Source of the DNA: Acidobacteriota bacterium | GTDB taxonomy: Bacteria; Acidobacteriota; Terriglobia; UBA7540 | Direction: 5' to 3' | DNA length: 7,436 nucleotides | Assembly: GCA_021780055.1 (NCBI GenBank) | Contig: JAJXZM010000380.1 | Location: 1 to 7,436, forward strand | Part shown: positions 1-5,980 of the stretch, one piece after another | Position numbering within the stretch: the stretch's first letter is position 1 | How the letters are laid out: each line of letters starts with the position of its first letter | Program-made: the position numbers and the translations under genes | Notes under the pieces: generated by a model | Database searches by the model: none | Seen by the model: only the letters and a program-made list of their open reading frames with translations | What the model was told of the DNA's origin: nothing

Positions 1-64
1 TGATCGGCCCCGCCGCCCTGTAAGCCGTGTAATGCGCCAGCTTGTCTACTGTCTCACTTCCCAT
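1..64 (-). CDS. 5' end of an unidentified gene, cut by the left edge of the window
   Basis: Reading leftwards from an ATG at 64-62, the frame stays open to the edge and gives 21 codons, beginning MGSETVDKLAHY and ending in AAGPI. The start is supported by an AAGGGAGG Shine-Dalgarno at 74-81, nine bases upstream, and by a weak promoter-like pair at 87-115. The fragment is too short for a family call. Its orientation matches all the other genes here. The main evidence is the ribosome binding site and the open frame, so it could still be a chance ORF. Confidence 0.5.
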   Translation of the reverse strand, partial: MGSETVDKLAHYTAYRAAGPI

Positions 65-73
65 TCCCGTCTT

Positions 74-79
74 CCTCCC
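74..79 (-). promoter_or_regulatory. Shine-Dalgarno for the gene starting at 64
   Basis: The minus strand reads GGGAGG here, within AAGGGAGG. It lies nine bases upstream of the ATG at 64-62 and is the main reason for calling a gene start at the left edge. Confidence 0.5.
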
Positions 80-86
80 TTGGCAA

Positions 87-115
87 ATTAAGAATTCCTG
101 CGAAGCATCGCCCAA
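87..115 (-). promoter_or_regulatory. weak candidate sigma70 promoter for the gene starting at 64
   Basis: The minus strand has TTGGGC (115-110), a 17-base spacer, then CTTAAT (92-87). This matches three of six bases of the -35 consensus and four of six of the -10. It would give a short leader of roughly 15-20 bases carrying the Shine-Dalgarno. The spacing is ideal but the boxes are poor, so this is tentative. Confidence 0.25.
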
Positions 116-139
116 GTGCGTCCGCGCCGCCTCTCAAGA

Positions 140-175
140 CTTCGGTTGCTCCCCCCTACGCCATTGCAACCGAAG
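140..175. repeat. perfect 10-bp inverted repeat with a 16-base loop
   Basis: CTTCGGTTGC at 140-149 is repeated exactly as its reverse complement at 166-175. The loop, 150-165, has a run of six C. It lies in the 197-base gap between the stop of the 262-1188 gene and the start at 64. As RNA it would form a strong stem on either strand. No T-run follows on the minus strand, so it is not a standard intrinsic terminator. It could be a terminator without a U tract, a leader hairpin of the next gene, or an operator. I see no other feature in the rest of this gap. Confidence 0.6.
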
Positions 176-261
176 ATTCTATCAGGTTGCAGACTGCCAT
201 CGATAGTTCTGAAGCCGAAGGGAACGGGCGACGAAATGACTTGAGCTGGCTGCTCACTTAA

Positions 262-1188
262 TTAATCTGTCAGCATGTCGTGTTTCGAGACACTGTACTG
301 CCCGTTGGGCTGTTGCTCAAAAAGTATTACGACACGGCTGAGTTGCCCAGCGGGCGTCCAAACCCATTCAGCAATGCGATCAGCCTTCGGAATGAATTTC
401 TGTGAGTACTCTACAGCCAGAGTTGTCGGAATTCTCCCACCGCATGCCTGCGAAAGACGATTCGTGGTTTCCGCCACACCGCCTGCAACAAGATCGGCGA
501 CTGCAGTAATGTCCTCTTCCCAGCGGTCACCCTCATCCAACTTTGTGGTTCCGATACCCATCTCTCCCAGGGGATATTTCACATAGTGACGTGAGAACGA
601 AGAAAGTATACGTCCAACGTCATGACTCTGTTCGGGACTTCCGAATAGGTTGTCCTCGTCTGATATCCAATAGACATTTTGCTCGGGTTGTGACAGCCCC
701 CCCATGAGACAAGCAACGAGATGAGTAACCCTCAGAGCCTCTTCAAGTTCTCTGTCCTTCCATTGCCCTTTGAGATGGGCGGCTTCTCGCATTTTCTCGT
801 AGTCCGCGGAATTCAGGCAGAGGTGTTGTAGCGATCGACTAAAAACCGTCACGAGGCAAAAACCACGCATGCTATCCGCAGCCGCAAGAAACGGCATGAG
901 TGCCTTCCCGCGCTGACGATCTGACAATTGTTTGTACGACATCCGCCGACCGTCTGCCAAATAACGTCTGCGCACTTCCCTTCTAGCGATCTCCCACTCT
1001 ATGGAGGTCTCTAGGTCTAGACAGACAAAAACATTCACTCGATATCGACTGCGCTTCCCCGTCCCACCGTAGTCTGAGGCAATAACCATCGTAGGCCCAG
1101 TGATACTCGGAGGATCCACGGAAGCAGCAATTCGATCCAGTGTCCTTACCCACGGATAAATGGGGTCTTGAATATTTCTCCAAGCCAC
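262..1188 (-). CDS. uncharacterised protein, DUF3800-like (predicted RNase H fold)
   Basis: A 308-residue soluble protein with no signal peptide or membrane segment. It starts at GTG, preceded by AGGTGA four bases upstream. I do not recognise a characterised relative. Acidic clusters are spaced as in DUF3800 proteins: an Asp after the first hydrophobic strand (ASDYGG, D39), a second strand ending in ISDEDN (D177, E178, D179), and a late helix EDITAVADLVAG (D226, D232) like the ADLLAG helix of that family. A basic stretch, GRRMSYKQLSDRQR, sits near residues 80-93. These are the positions expected of metal-binding residues in an RNase H fold, so a nuclease is possible but not shown. Sampled GC is about 50-58%, against 60-65% in the neighbours, which suggests a different origin. 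The gene sits 80 bases downstream of the acyltransferase gene with no clear promoter of its own. The CDS itself is well supported; the family call is moderate. Confidence 0.75.
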   Translation of the reverse strand: MAWRNIQDPIYPWVRTLDRIAASVDPPSITGPTMVIASDYGGTGKRSRYRVNVFVCLDLETSIEWEIARREVRRRYLADGRRMSYKQLSDRQRGKALMPFLAAADSMRGFCLVTVFSRSLQHLCLNSADYEKMREAAHLKGQWKDRELEEALRVTHLVACLMGGLSQPEQNVYWISDEDNLFGSPEQSHDVGRILSSFSRHYVKYPLGEMGIGTTKLDEGDRWEEDITAVADLVAGGVAETTNRLSQACGGRIPTTLAVEYSQKFIPKADRIAEWVWTPAGQLSRVVILFEQQPNGQYSVSKHDMLTD

Positions 1189-1192
1189 TTTC

Positions 1193-1198
1193 TCACCT
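1193..1198 (-). promoter_or_regulatory. Shine-Dalgarno fixing the GTG start at 1188
   Basis: The minus strand reads AAAGGTGAGAAAGTG. AGGTGA matches the 3' half of the anti-Shine-Dalgarno complement and ends four bases before the GTG at 1188-1186, so the non-ATG start is credible. Confidence 0.7.
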
Positions 1199-1268
1199 TT
1201 ATCAACACAGGGCTACCACATTTCTCGACTGTAATCCGACCCTATGAAATGCCTACTGCAGCGCTCCT

Positions 1269-2030
1269 TTAATCCGCTACCACCCATGCCTCTCCACGGC
1301 GGCGGAGGTCGTCAAGGGTCCTCTGCACTTCTTCCTGGGTTCGGTTCTGCGCTTCCTCGCTGGCGCCGTGAGGCACCACAATCGGCTGAGCGATGAAGAT
1401 GGTGGCACGGCTGAAGGGATGCGGGAACTGGGTCTGATCCCAGGTTTTTCTGAACACGTAGGCCTTTTTGAGGGCAATGTGAAAACAAAGGATGGAAGCG
1501 CCCGTCGAGCGCGACAGGATCATCGAGCCGCGCTTGGCAACGAACCGCGGGCCTCGCGGGCCGTCAATGGTGAAAGCCGCATCGCGTCCCGAGCGCAGGC
1601 AGCGCGCCATCTCCGCCAGCGAACGCCCGGCGCCACGGCTGCTGGAACCGCGCGACGCACCGTAGCCGTGCATCCGGATGATGCGCGCGATGTACTCGCC
1701 GTCAAAATTCTGGCTGGTCATCACAACGATGCCGCGCCGCCGCCAAAACCAGCACGCGGAGAAGATCTCACGATGCCAGAAAGTGTAGATGATGCCCTTT
1801 CCGGCGCGGCTTGCCGCTTCCCAGTTTTCCCAGCCTTCCACGTGCCAGCGCAGTGTGCGGCCAATCAAAAGGACCGCAAGATAACCAATCCAGCTGGCGA
1901 CAAAGATCTGAAAACGCTGCCACCTCGTGAATTCACGCGGATTCTCCGAGAGTTCGAAGCCGTCATAGCGCGTGCTATCACCGGCTCGCTTTGTCGGGTC
2001 ATTCGCCAATTGTTCGGATGCGTTCGCCAT
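1269..2030 (-). CDS. lysophospholipid acyltransferase-like protein (DUF374 family)
   Basis: A 253-residue protein of the LPLAT/DUF374 group, expected to transfer an acyl chain to a lysophospholipid or other lipid acceptor at the cytoplasmic face of the inner membrane. A hydrophobic segment at about 41-60 is the likely anchor. Family motifs follow in order: FWHRE (84-88) with the putative catalytic His86, SQNFDGE (106-112), GASRGSSSRG (124-133), and the hallmark DGPRGPR (156-162). The Asp of the classical HX4D motif is replaced by Ser91, as I recall is usual in DUF374. The length is normal. The ATG at 2030-2028 is the first start after an in-frame stop, but its ribosome binding site is weak; the purine-rich GGGAGAGGG lies about 20 bases away. 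It follows the ETF-QO gene by 69 bases and may share its transcript. The acceptor lipid cannot be read from the sequence. Confidence 0.92.
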   Translation of the reverse strand: MANASEQLANDPTKRAGDSTRYDGFELSENPREFTRWQRFQIFVASWIGYLAVLLIGRTLRWHVEGWENWEAASRAGKGIIYTFWHREIFSACWFWRRRGIVVMTSQNFDGEYIARIIRMHGYGASRGSSSRGAGRSLAEMARCLRSGRDAAFTIDGPRGPRFVAKRGSMILSRSTGASILCFHIALKKAYVFRKTWDQTQFPHPFSRATIFIAQPIVVPHGASEEAQNRTQEEVQRTLDDLRRRGEAWVVAD

Positions 2031-2099
2031 CGTGCCAGTCTGGAATCAGGCCCTCTCCCTGCCCTACGCCGTCAAGGTTCTGTCCCGCGCTGTTCCTGT

Positions 2100-3779
2100 T
2101 TACATTCGCTCAAAACGCGGTCCGCCGCCACCCTCCGGCGCTACCCAGGTAATAATCTCATAAGGATCGGCGATATCGCAGGTCTTGCAATGGACGCAGT
2201 TCGAGGCGTTGATCTTCAGTTGCCTGCCGGAGCCGTCCGCGGTCTCTTCCATTTCATACACCGCCGCGGGGCAGAAATACTGGCAGGGATTTCCGTACTC
2301 GCGCGTGCAGCGGTTGTTGCAGATATCAAAGTCCGCAATTTTCAGGTGGCACGGCTGGTCTTCCTCGTGGTGCGTCCCGGAGCGGTAAACGTCCGAAAGC
2401 TTGTCGAAGGTCAGCACGCCATCGGGTTTGATCTTGGCTGGGCCATTGGTTGGCATTTCATCAAGATGCTTCATGTGCTCGTGGTCTTTTCGCAGCGGAT
2501 AGCGCGCTCGAAATCCACGTCCACCCGTGAGCATCTGCAGACCCGCGTGCAACACTCCGGGCCAGATACCGCGCTCGAATCCCTGGCGGTAGTTCCGGAC
2601 TTTCCACAATTCGTCGCCGACCGAACTTGCGCGCCACTTTGCTTCAAATTGTTTCAGCGATGCTTCCGACAGGTCCTCCCGCACCAGGGCTTCGAAAATT
2701 GTTTCCGCCGCCAGCATGCCGGTCTTGATCGCCAGGTGGATGCCCTTCAACCGCTGCGCATTCAGAAAGCCCCCGGCGTCACCGACGATCAGCGCGCCAT
2801 CCGTGGCCGTTGCGGGAATCGAAAAGTAGCCACCCTCCGGAATGGTCCTGGCGCCGTAGCGCAACATCTCCCCGCCTTGAAGCAGGCCCTTCACAAAAGG
2901 ATGCGTCTTGAATTGCTGGAACCTGCTGTGGACGTCAAAACGCGGATCTTCACTGTCGAGCCCCGCCACAAGGCCCACAGAAAGCAGAGTATCTTCGAGC
3001 GCGTAGATAAAACCTCCGCCGAACTGCCGCGAATTGAGCGGCCAGCCCGCCGTGTGGATCACCTGCCCGCGCTGGATGCGCCCGGCGGGAATCTTCCACA
3101 GTTCCTTCACACCCAGCGAATAAGCCTGCGGGTTTGCTCCGCGATCGAGCTCATGTTGAACAACCAACTGTTTTGTCAGCGAGCCGCGGGTGCCTTCCGC
3201 AAAAACCGTCACCTTGGCGCGCAGGTCATATCCCGGCTGGAAGTTCGACTTCGGATTCCCGTTCTTGTCGACACCCTTGTCGTCGGTGCGGATACCTGCC
3301 ACACGCTTGCCGTCGTAGAGAATTCCAGAACCCGCAAAGCCTGGAAACATGCTGACTCCCGCGGATTCCACCAGGCCGCCCAGCCATTTCGCCAGCTTGT
3401 TGACGGAGACGATATAGTTTCCGTGGTTCTGAAGGAAGGGGGGTGTAACGGGCAGTTTCCACTGGCCGGAACGTGTGAGGAAATAGACGCCCTCATCTGT
3501 TACCGGCGACTCGAGCGGCGCGCCCTTCGACTCGAAATCCGGAATGAGCTCCCGCAGCGAGCGCGGATCGAGCACCGCCCCGGAAATGCAATGTGCGCCA
3601 ATCTCGCCCGCTTTTTCGAGGACGTAGATGTTCTCCGGCGAGAGCACAGGGCCAGAGGGATTGGTCGTGTTGCGCTGCTCGATCAATTTCGCCAGACGCA
3701 AAGCGCAACTGAGGCCTGCAGGCCCCGCGCCGACGATGACCACATCCGTCTCAAGTGTTTCCCTTTCGACTTCAGGCAT
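2100..3779 (-). CDS. electron transfer flavoprotein-ubiquinone oxidoreductase (ETF-QO)
   Basis: A 559-residue monotopic inner-membrane flavoprotein that takes electrons from reduced ETF, itself reduced by acyl-CoA and related dehydrogenases, and passes them through FAD and a [4Fe-4S] cluster to quinone. Visible parts are the N-terminal FAD fold with VVIVGAGPAG (about 13-22), the second FAD stretch VFAEGTRG (192-199), the family signature YSLGVKELWKIP (219-230), the FAD-site loop IVGDAGGF (331-338), and the C-terminal cluster domain. Cluster ligands by homology are Cys503 in FCPAAVYE and Cys528, Cys531 and Cys534 in CVHCKTC; the ending, PEGGGG, is typical. Three further cysteines (487, 491, 499) precede this set. 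I chose the ATG at 3779-3777, with GAGG ten bases upstream. The in-frame GTG at 3815 would add 12 residues but has no ribosome binding site. No ETF subunit genes lie in the window. A 147-base gap separates it from the TPR gene upstream. Confidence 0.97.
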   Translation of the reverse strand: MPEVERETLETDVVIVGAGPAGLSCALRLAKLIEQRNTTNPSGPVLSPENIYVLEKAGEIGAHCISGAVLDPRSLRELIPDFESKGAPLESPVTDEGVYFLTRSGQWKLPVTPPFLQNHGNYIVSVNKLAKWLGGLVESAGVSMFPGFAGSGILYDGKRVAGIRTDDKGVDKNGNPKSNFQPGYDLRAKVTVFAEGTRGSLTKQLVVQHELDRGANPQAYSLGVKELWKIPAGRIQRGQVIHTAGWPLNSRQFGGGFIYALEDTLLSVGLVAGLDSEDPRFDVHSRFQQFKTHPFVKGLLQGGEMLRYGARTIPEGGYFSIPATATDGALIVGDAGGFLNAQRLKGIHLAIKTGMLAAETIFEALVREDLSEASLKQFEAKWRASSVGDELWKVRNYRQGFERGIWPGVLHAGLQMLTGGRGFRARYPLRKDHEHMKHLDEMPTNGPAKIKPDGVLTFDKLSDVYRSGTHHEEDQPCHLKIADFDICNNRCTREYGNPCQYFCPAAVYEMEETADGSGRQLKINASNCVHCKTCDIADPYEIITWVAPEGGGGPRFERM

Positions 3780-3789
3780 CGGCAGTGGA

Positions 3790-3793
3790 CCTC
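3790..3793 (-). promoter_or_regulatory. Shine-Dalgarno favouring the ATG start of ETF-QO at 3779
   Basis: The minus strand reads CGAGGT around here, ten bases before the ATG at 3779-3777. The alternative GTG at 3815-3813 is preceded only by a pyrimidine- and GC-rich stretch without any such element. Confidence 0.5.
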
Positions 3794-3926
3794 GGCTTGA
3801 ATCATGACAGCCCACGCAGAAGCGCGCGGGGGCTTACTCAAAACTTATCATGAAATTCACAAAACGGAAGATGAGTGCGGGCATGGCAACGAGGACGAAG
3901 TGAGGCAACCGCTAAATTCCCGCGTC

Positions 3927-4646
3927 CTACTCAGGCAACGTCGCGAGTTGTTGCTTCAAAGCGTCAGCGACGACTGCGTCAGAGCCGAACTCTTTCTGGA
4001 CCTGCTGATAAATCTCGCGGGCGCGTTTCGGTTGCGTCGCCCGGTAAGCGTCCGCCATAGCCAGCAGCGCCGTCGCGCGAGGCACCATGGTGGTCGGATG
4101 GTTCGCAAGCGCCTGCAGAATCTTGCCGGCTTCGTCGATCTTTCCGGTTTTTGCCAGAACTCCTGCCAGAGCGAAATTGCCCTGCGAAGCAATCTCTTTA
4201 TCGGAGTCCTTGCTGGCATCCTGCAGAGTCTTGATGGCGGTTGCATCATTCCCCAGTTGCGCCTGGCAGACTCCCATCTGGACCAGTGCGTAACCGGCGG
4301 CTTTAGTATGAGGGTAATTCTTGACTACTTCGGAAAACTGCGTGAGGGCTTTCTGATACTTCGCATCGGCCGTTGGAAAGCTTTCTCCGGCGCCCATCAG
4401 ACTGCTTTCCTGGCTGCTGCCGACATACGCATGGAAAGTTGTAATGGCGGTCAGCAGCTCGGTGTTTGCAGCGGCTTCCTGGCGGGCGTAATAAGTCCTG
4501 ATCCCCCACGCGGCGCCGGCCACAATGATGACGGCAGCGCAGATCATAACGATCTGTTTCCAATGCTCTTCGGCAACAACCTGAAGAGCCTCTATCTTTT
4601 CCTGGAAATCATCTTGCTTCAATTGATGGCGTGTGTATCGGTCCAC
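3927..4646 (-). CDS. membrane-anchored TPR protein, YfgM-like (TPR_21 type)
   Basis: A 239-residue protein with a short charged cytoplasmic N-terminus ending in a Lys/Gln/Glu-rich helix (about 8-30), a single membrane segment at about 31-49 (QIVMICAAVIIVAG), and an outer region of helical repeats from about 93 to the end. Helix pairs with TPR-like Ala/Gly/Tyr spacing are seen near 117-145, 155-183 and 190-220 (ALLAMADAYRATQ). This is the layout of the YfgM family, whose E. coli member is a periplasm-facing partner of the Sec translocon and chaperones. A role in envelope protein handling is inferred from that. The GTG start is fixed by GGAGGT six bases upstream, and a good promoter lies just before it. 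The usual neighbours of yfgM (bamB, hisS) are absent, so the orthology is uncertain and only the general architecture is secure. Confidence 0.83.
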   Translation of the reverse strand: MDRYTRHQLKQDDFQEKIEALQVVAEEHWKQIVMICAAVIIVAGAAWGIRTYYARQEAAANTELLTAITTFHAYVGSSQESSLMGAGESFPTADAKYQKALTQFSEVVKNYPHTKAAGYALVQMGVCQAQLGNDATAIKTLQDASKDSDKEIASQGNFALAGVLAKTGKIDEAGKILQALANHPTTMVPRATALLAMADAYRATQPKRAREIYQQVQKEFGSDAVVADALKQQLATLPE

Positions 4647-4652
4647 CGTTCT

Positions 4653-4658
4653 ACCTCC
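4653..4658 (-). promoter_or_regulatory. strong Shine-Dalgarno fixing the GTG start at 4646
   Basis: A perfect GGAGGT on the minus strand, six bases before the GTG at 4646-4644. It is the best ribosome binding site in the window and makes the non-ATG start convincing. Confidence 0.8.
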
Positions 4659-4676
4659 GTTGCTCTAACCCTCGTC

Positions 4677-4706
4677 ATCTTAGCAACTGGATTCGCGAAA
4701 CGTCAA
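4677..4706 (-). promoter_or_regulatory. candidate sigma70-type promoter of the TPR gene
   Basis: The minus strand has TTGACG (4706-4701), an 18-base spacer, then TAAGAT (4682-4677). This matches five of six bases of the -35 consensus and four of six of the -10. Transcription would begin near 4670, giving a leader of about 25 bases that holds the GGAGGT site. It could drive the TPR gene and perhaps the ETF-QO and acyltransferase genes beyond it, since I found no better promoter between them. The rest of the 158-base gap (4647-4804) shows no clear terminator. Confidence 0.55.
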
Positions 4707-4804
4707 TTGATGCGGGCTGCTGAAGCGGCGTCTGCCGTGCTCGGCGTATTATCTTCCAGCATGGACAGCATCCCGTGTGTTCTCCAACTTCGCCACAGCA
4801 AATC

Positions 4805-5896
4805 TCAGGTTGCAGGTTCTTCCGTTGCCTGGCTTCCGAATTCAGCTTTGTAGATTTCGAGCAGAGCCACCAGAATGGTGAAGAGGAACGGACCAAGCAC
4901 AATTCCCAGAAACCCGAAAACGCTGAGGCCACCAATAACGCTGATGAATACCCAAAGGGTGTGTATTTCCATTCCGCGCTGGATCAGGACGGGTTTCAGG
5001 ATGTTGTCAACGGAGCCCACCACAACGCCAAACACGGCGAGCATGACAAGCCCCTTCACGACCGAACCGGTCAGCATATAGAAAATCACCACGGGTCCCC
5101 AAATCAGGGCCGTTCCTACCACGGGCACTAAAGAAACCAGCGCCATGGCCGCACCCCAGAGAAGCGATGAGGAGATGCCGAAAATCAGAAATCCCAGGCC
5201 CCCGAGCGCCCCCTGGACCAGGGCGACCGCCAGGCTCCCCGTAAACGTGGCGTGGACCACGCCGGTGAATTTCTGGATGATTCGTTCTTCGTACTCCGGC
5301 CGCAGGGGAATGAGCGCACGCAGTTCATGCAGGATTTGCGGGCCTCGCAAGAAAAGGTAGTACAGCCCAAACAACATCACAAAGAGCTGCAAGATGAAGT
5401 TGATGAAACCAGACACGAGCCCGGCGCTGTGCGCCACCAGAAACCGGCTGCCTGTCCGGACCACTCGCATGGCCGCGGCGCCAAGGTCCGGAGCCGGCAA
5501 GCCCATTTCGCTGAGCCTTTCAGTGAGCTTCTGGTAAACAGCCGAATTGTGGATCGCTGCGATCTTTGCCGGGACTCCGCCGGCAAGCATGTCCTCCAGG
5601 GACCGATAAGCTTTCACCGATTCTCCTGCCATCAGGAAAACAAGCAACACAACAGGAAGAATGATGGCCACCGTCAGCAGCGCGCAGCAAAGAGCGCTTG
5701 ACAGTTCCTTCTTGTGAAGGTAGCGCTCAATCCGGTGATAGACGGGATAGAAAAGCGTCGCCAGTATCACTGCCCAGACCAGCGAGTCAAAGAACGGCTT
5801 GAGGATGCGGCCGACAAAATAGAGAACGATGGCAAGAAAGATCAGCAGAAAGACCCGTGCCATCCCGCGCTGCCCCGACCACAGACTCTTTTCCAT
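4805..5896 (-). CDS. AI-2E family transporter (formerly UPF0118; PerM/TqsA-like)
   Basis: A 363-residue polytopic inner-membrane protein. Hydrophobic segments fall near residues 13-30, 34-50, 68-88, 158-182, 218-240, 242-260, 262-288 and 314-346. A long soluble stretch lies between the third and fourth (about 90-157), as is usual in the family. Conserved motifs are VPVVGTALIWGP (257-268), VDNILKP (296-302) and GGLSVFGFLGIVLGP (322-336). Members export autoinducer-2 (TqsA) or act as ion-coupled transporters; the substrate here cannot be told. I chose the ATG at 5896-5894, with GAGG nine bases upstream. A TTG at 5944 would add 16 residues but lacks a ribosome binding site, and a -10-like TACAAT lies inside that extension. 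It begins 84 bases after the glycosidase-like gene ends. Confidence 0.94.
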   Translation of the reverse strand: MEKSLWSGQRGMARVFLLIFLAIVLYFVGRILKPFFDSLVWAVILATLFYPVYHRIERYLHKKELSSALCCALLTVAIILPVVLLVFLMAGESVKAYRSLEDMLAGGVPAKIAAIHNSAVYQKLTERLSEMGLPAPDLGAAAMRVVRTGSRFLVAHSAGLVSGFINFILQLFVMLFGLYYLFLRGPQILHELRALIPLRPEYEERIIQKFTGVVHATFTGSLAVALVQGALGGLGFLIFGISSSLLWGAAMALVSLVPVVGTALIWGPVVIFYMLTGSVVKGLVMLAVFGVVVGSVDNILKPVLIQRGMEIHTLWVFISVIGGLSVFGFLGIVLGPFLFTILVALLEIYKAEFGSQATEEPAT

Positions 5897-5905
5897 TTGC
5901 AACCG

Positions 5906-5909
5906 CCTC
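5906..5909 (-). promoter_or_regulatory. Shine-Dalgarno favouring the ATG start of the AI-2E transporter
   Basis: The minus strand reads TGAGGCGG here, with GAGG nine bases before the ATG at 5896-5894. The upstream TTG at 5944 has only AAAGG directly abutting it, too close to serve. Confidence 0.5.
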
Positions 5910-5932
5910 ACAGGCTTCGAGAACTTGTGAAG

Positions 5933-5938
5933 ATTGTA
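5933..5938 (-). promoter_or_regulatory. possible -10 box ahead of the AI-2E transporter gene
   Basis: TACAAT on the minus strand matches five of six bases of the -10 consensus and would start transcription about 30 bases before the ATG at 5896. No good -35 box lies 16-18 bases further upstream (the CTGACA there is only 13 bases away), so the call is weak. Confidence 0.28.
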
Positions 5939-5980
5939 ACCCAACCTTTGTTGTCAGGGTTCTACTTCGCGCAAACAGAC

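Noticed and set aside
140..175. The inverted repeat as a standard intrinsic terminator
   Set aside because: No T-run follows the stem on the minus strand; TCTTGAG comes next. It is kept as an unexplained repeat.
1368..3800. An 810-codon open frame on the plus strand, antisense to the acyltransferase and ETF-QO genes
   Set aside because: It runs across two well-supported genes and the gap between them, has a composition rich in Arg, Ala and His typical of antisense frames in GC-rich DNA, and shows no recognisable domain.
3834..3908. A 24-residue hydrophobic peptide on the minus strand (TTG start, ending NFMISFE) in the gap before ETF-QO
   Set aside because: There is no ribosome binding site, the start is TTG, and a frame of this length is expected by chance in an AT-richer gap.
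3780..3926. A promoter for ETF-QO around the AT-rich stretch TTGTGAATTTCATGATAAG
   Set aside because: No pair of boxes with 16-18 base spacing matches the consensus at more than a few positions.
4703..4771. A 22-residue peptide on the minus strand (MLSMLEDNTPST...) with a GGAG ten bases upstream
   Set aside because: It overlaps the -35 box of the better-supported promoter, has no known family, and is too short to tell from chance. Conservation in relatives would reopen it.
3804..4853. A 349-codon plus-strand open frame
   Set aside because: It is antisense to the TPR gene and its promoter region and has no family features.
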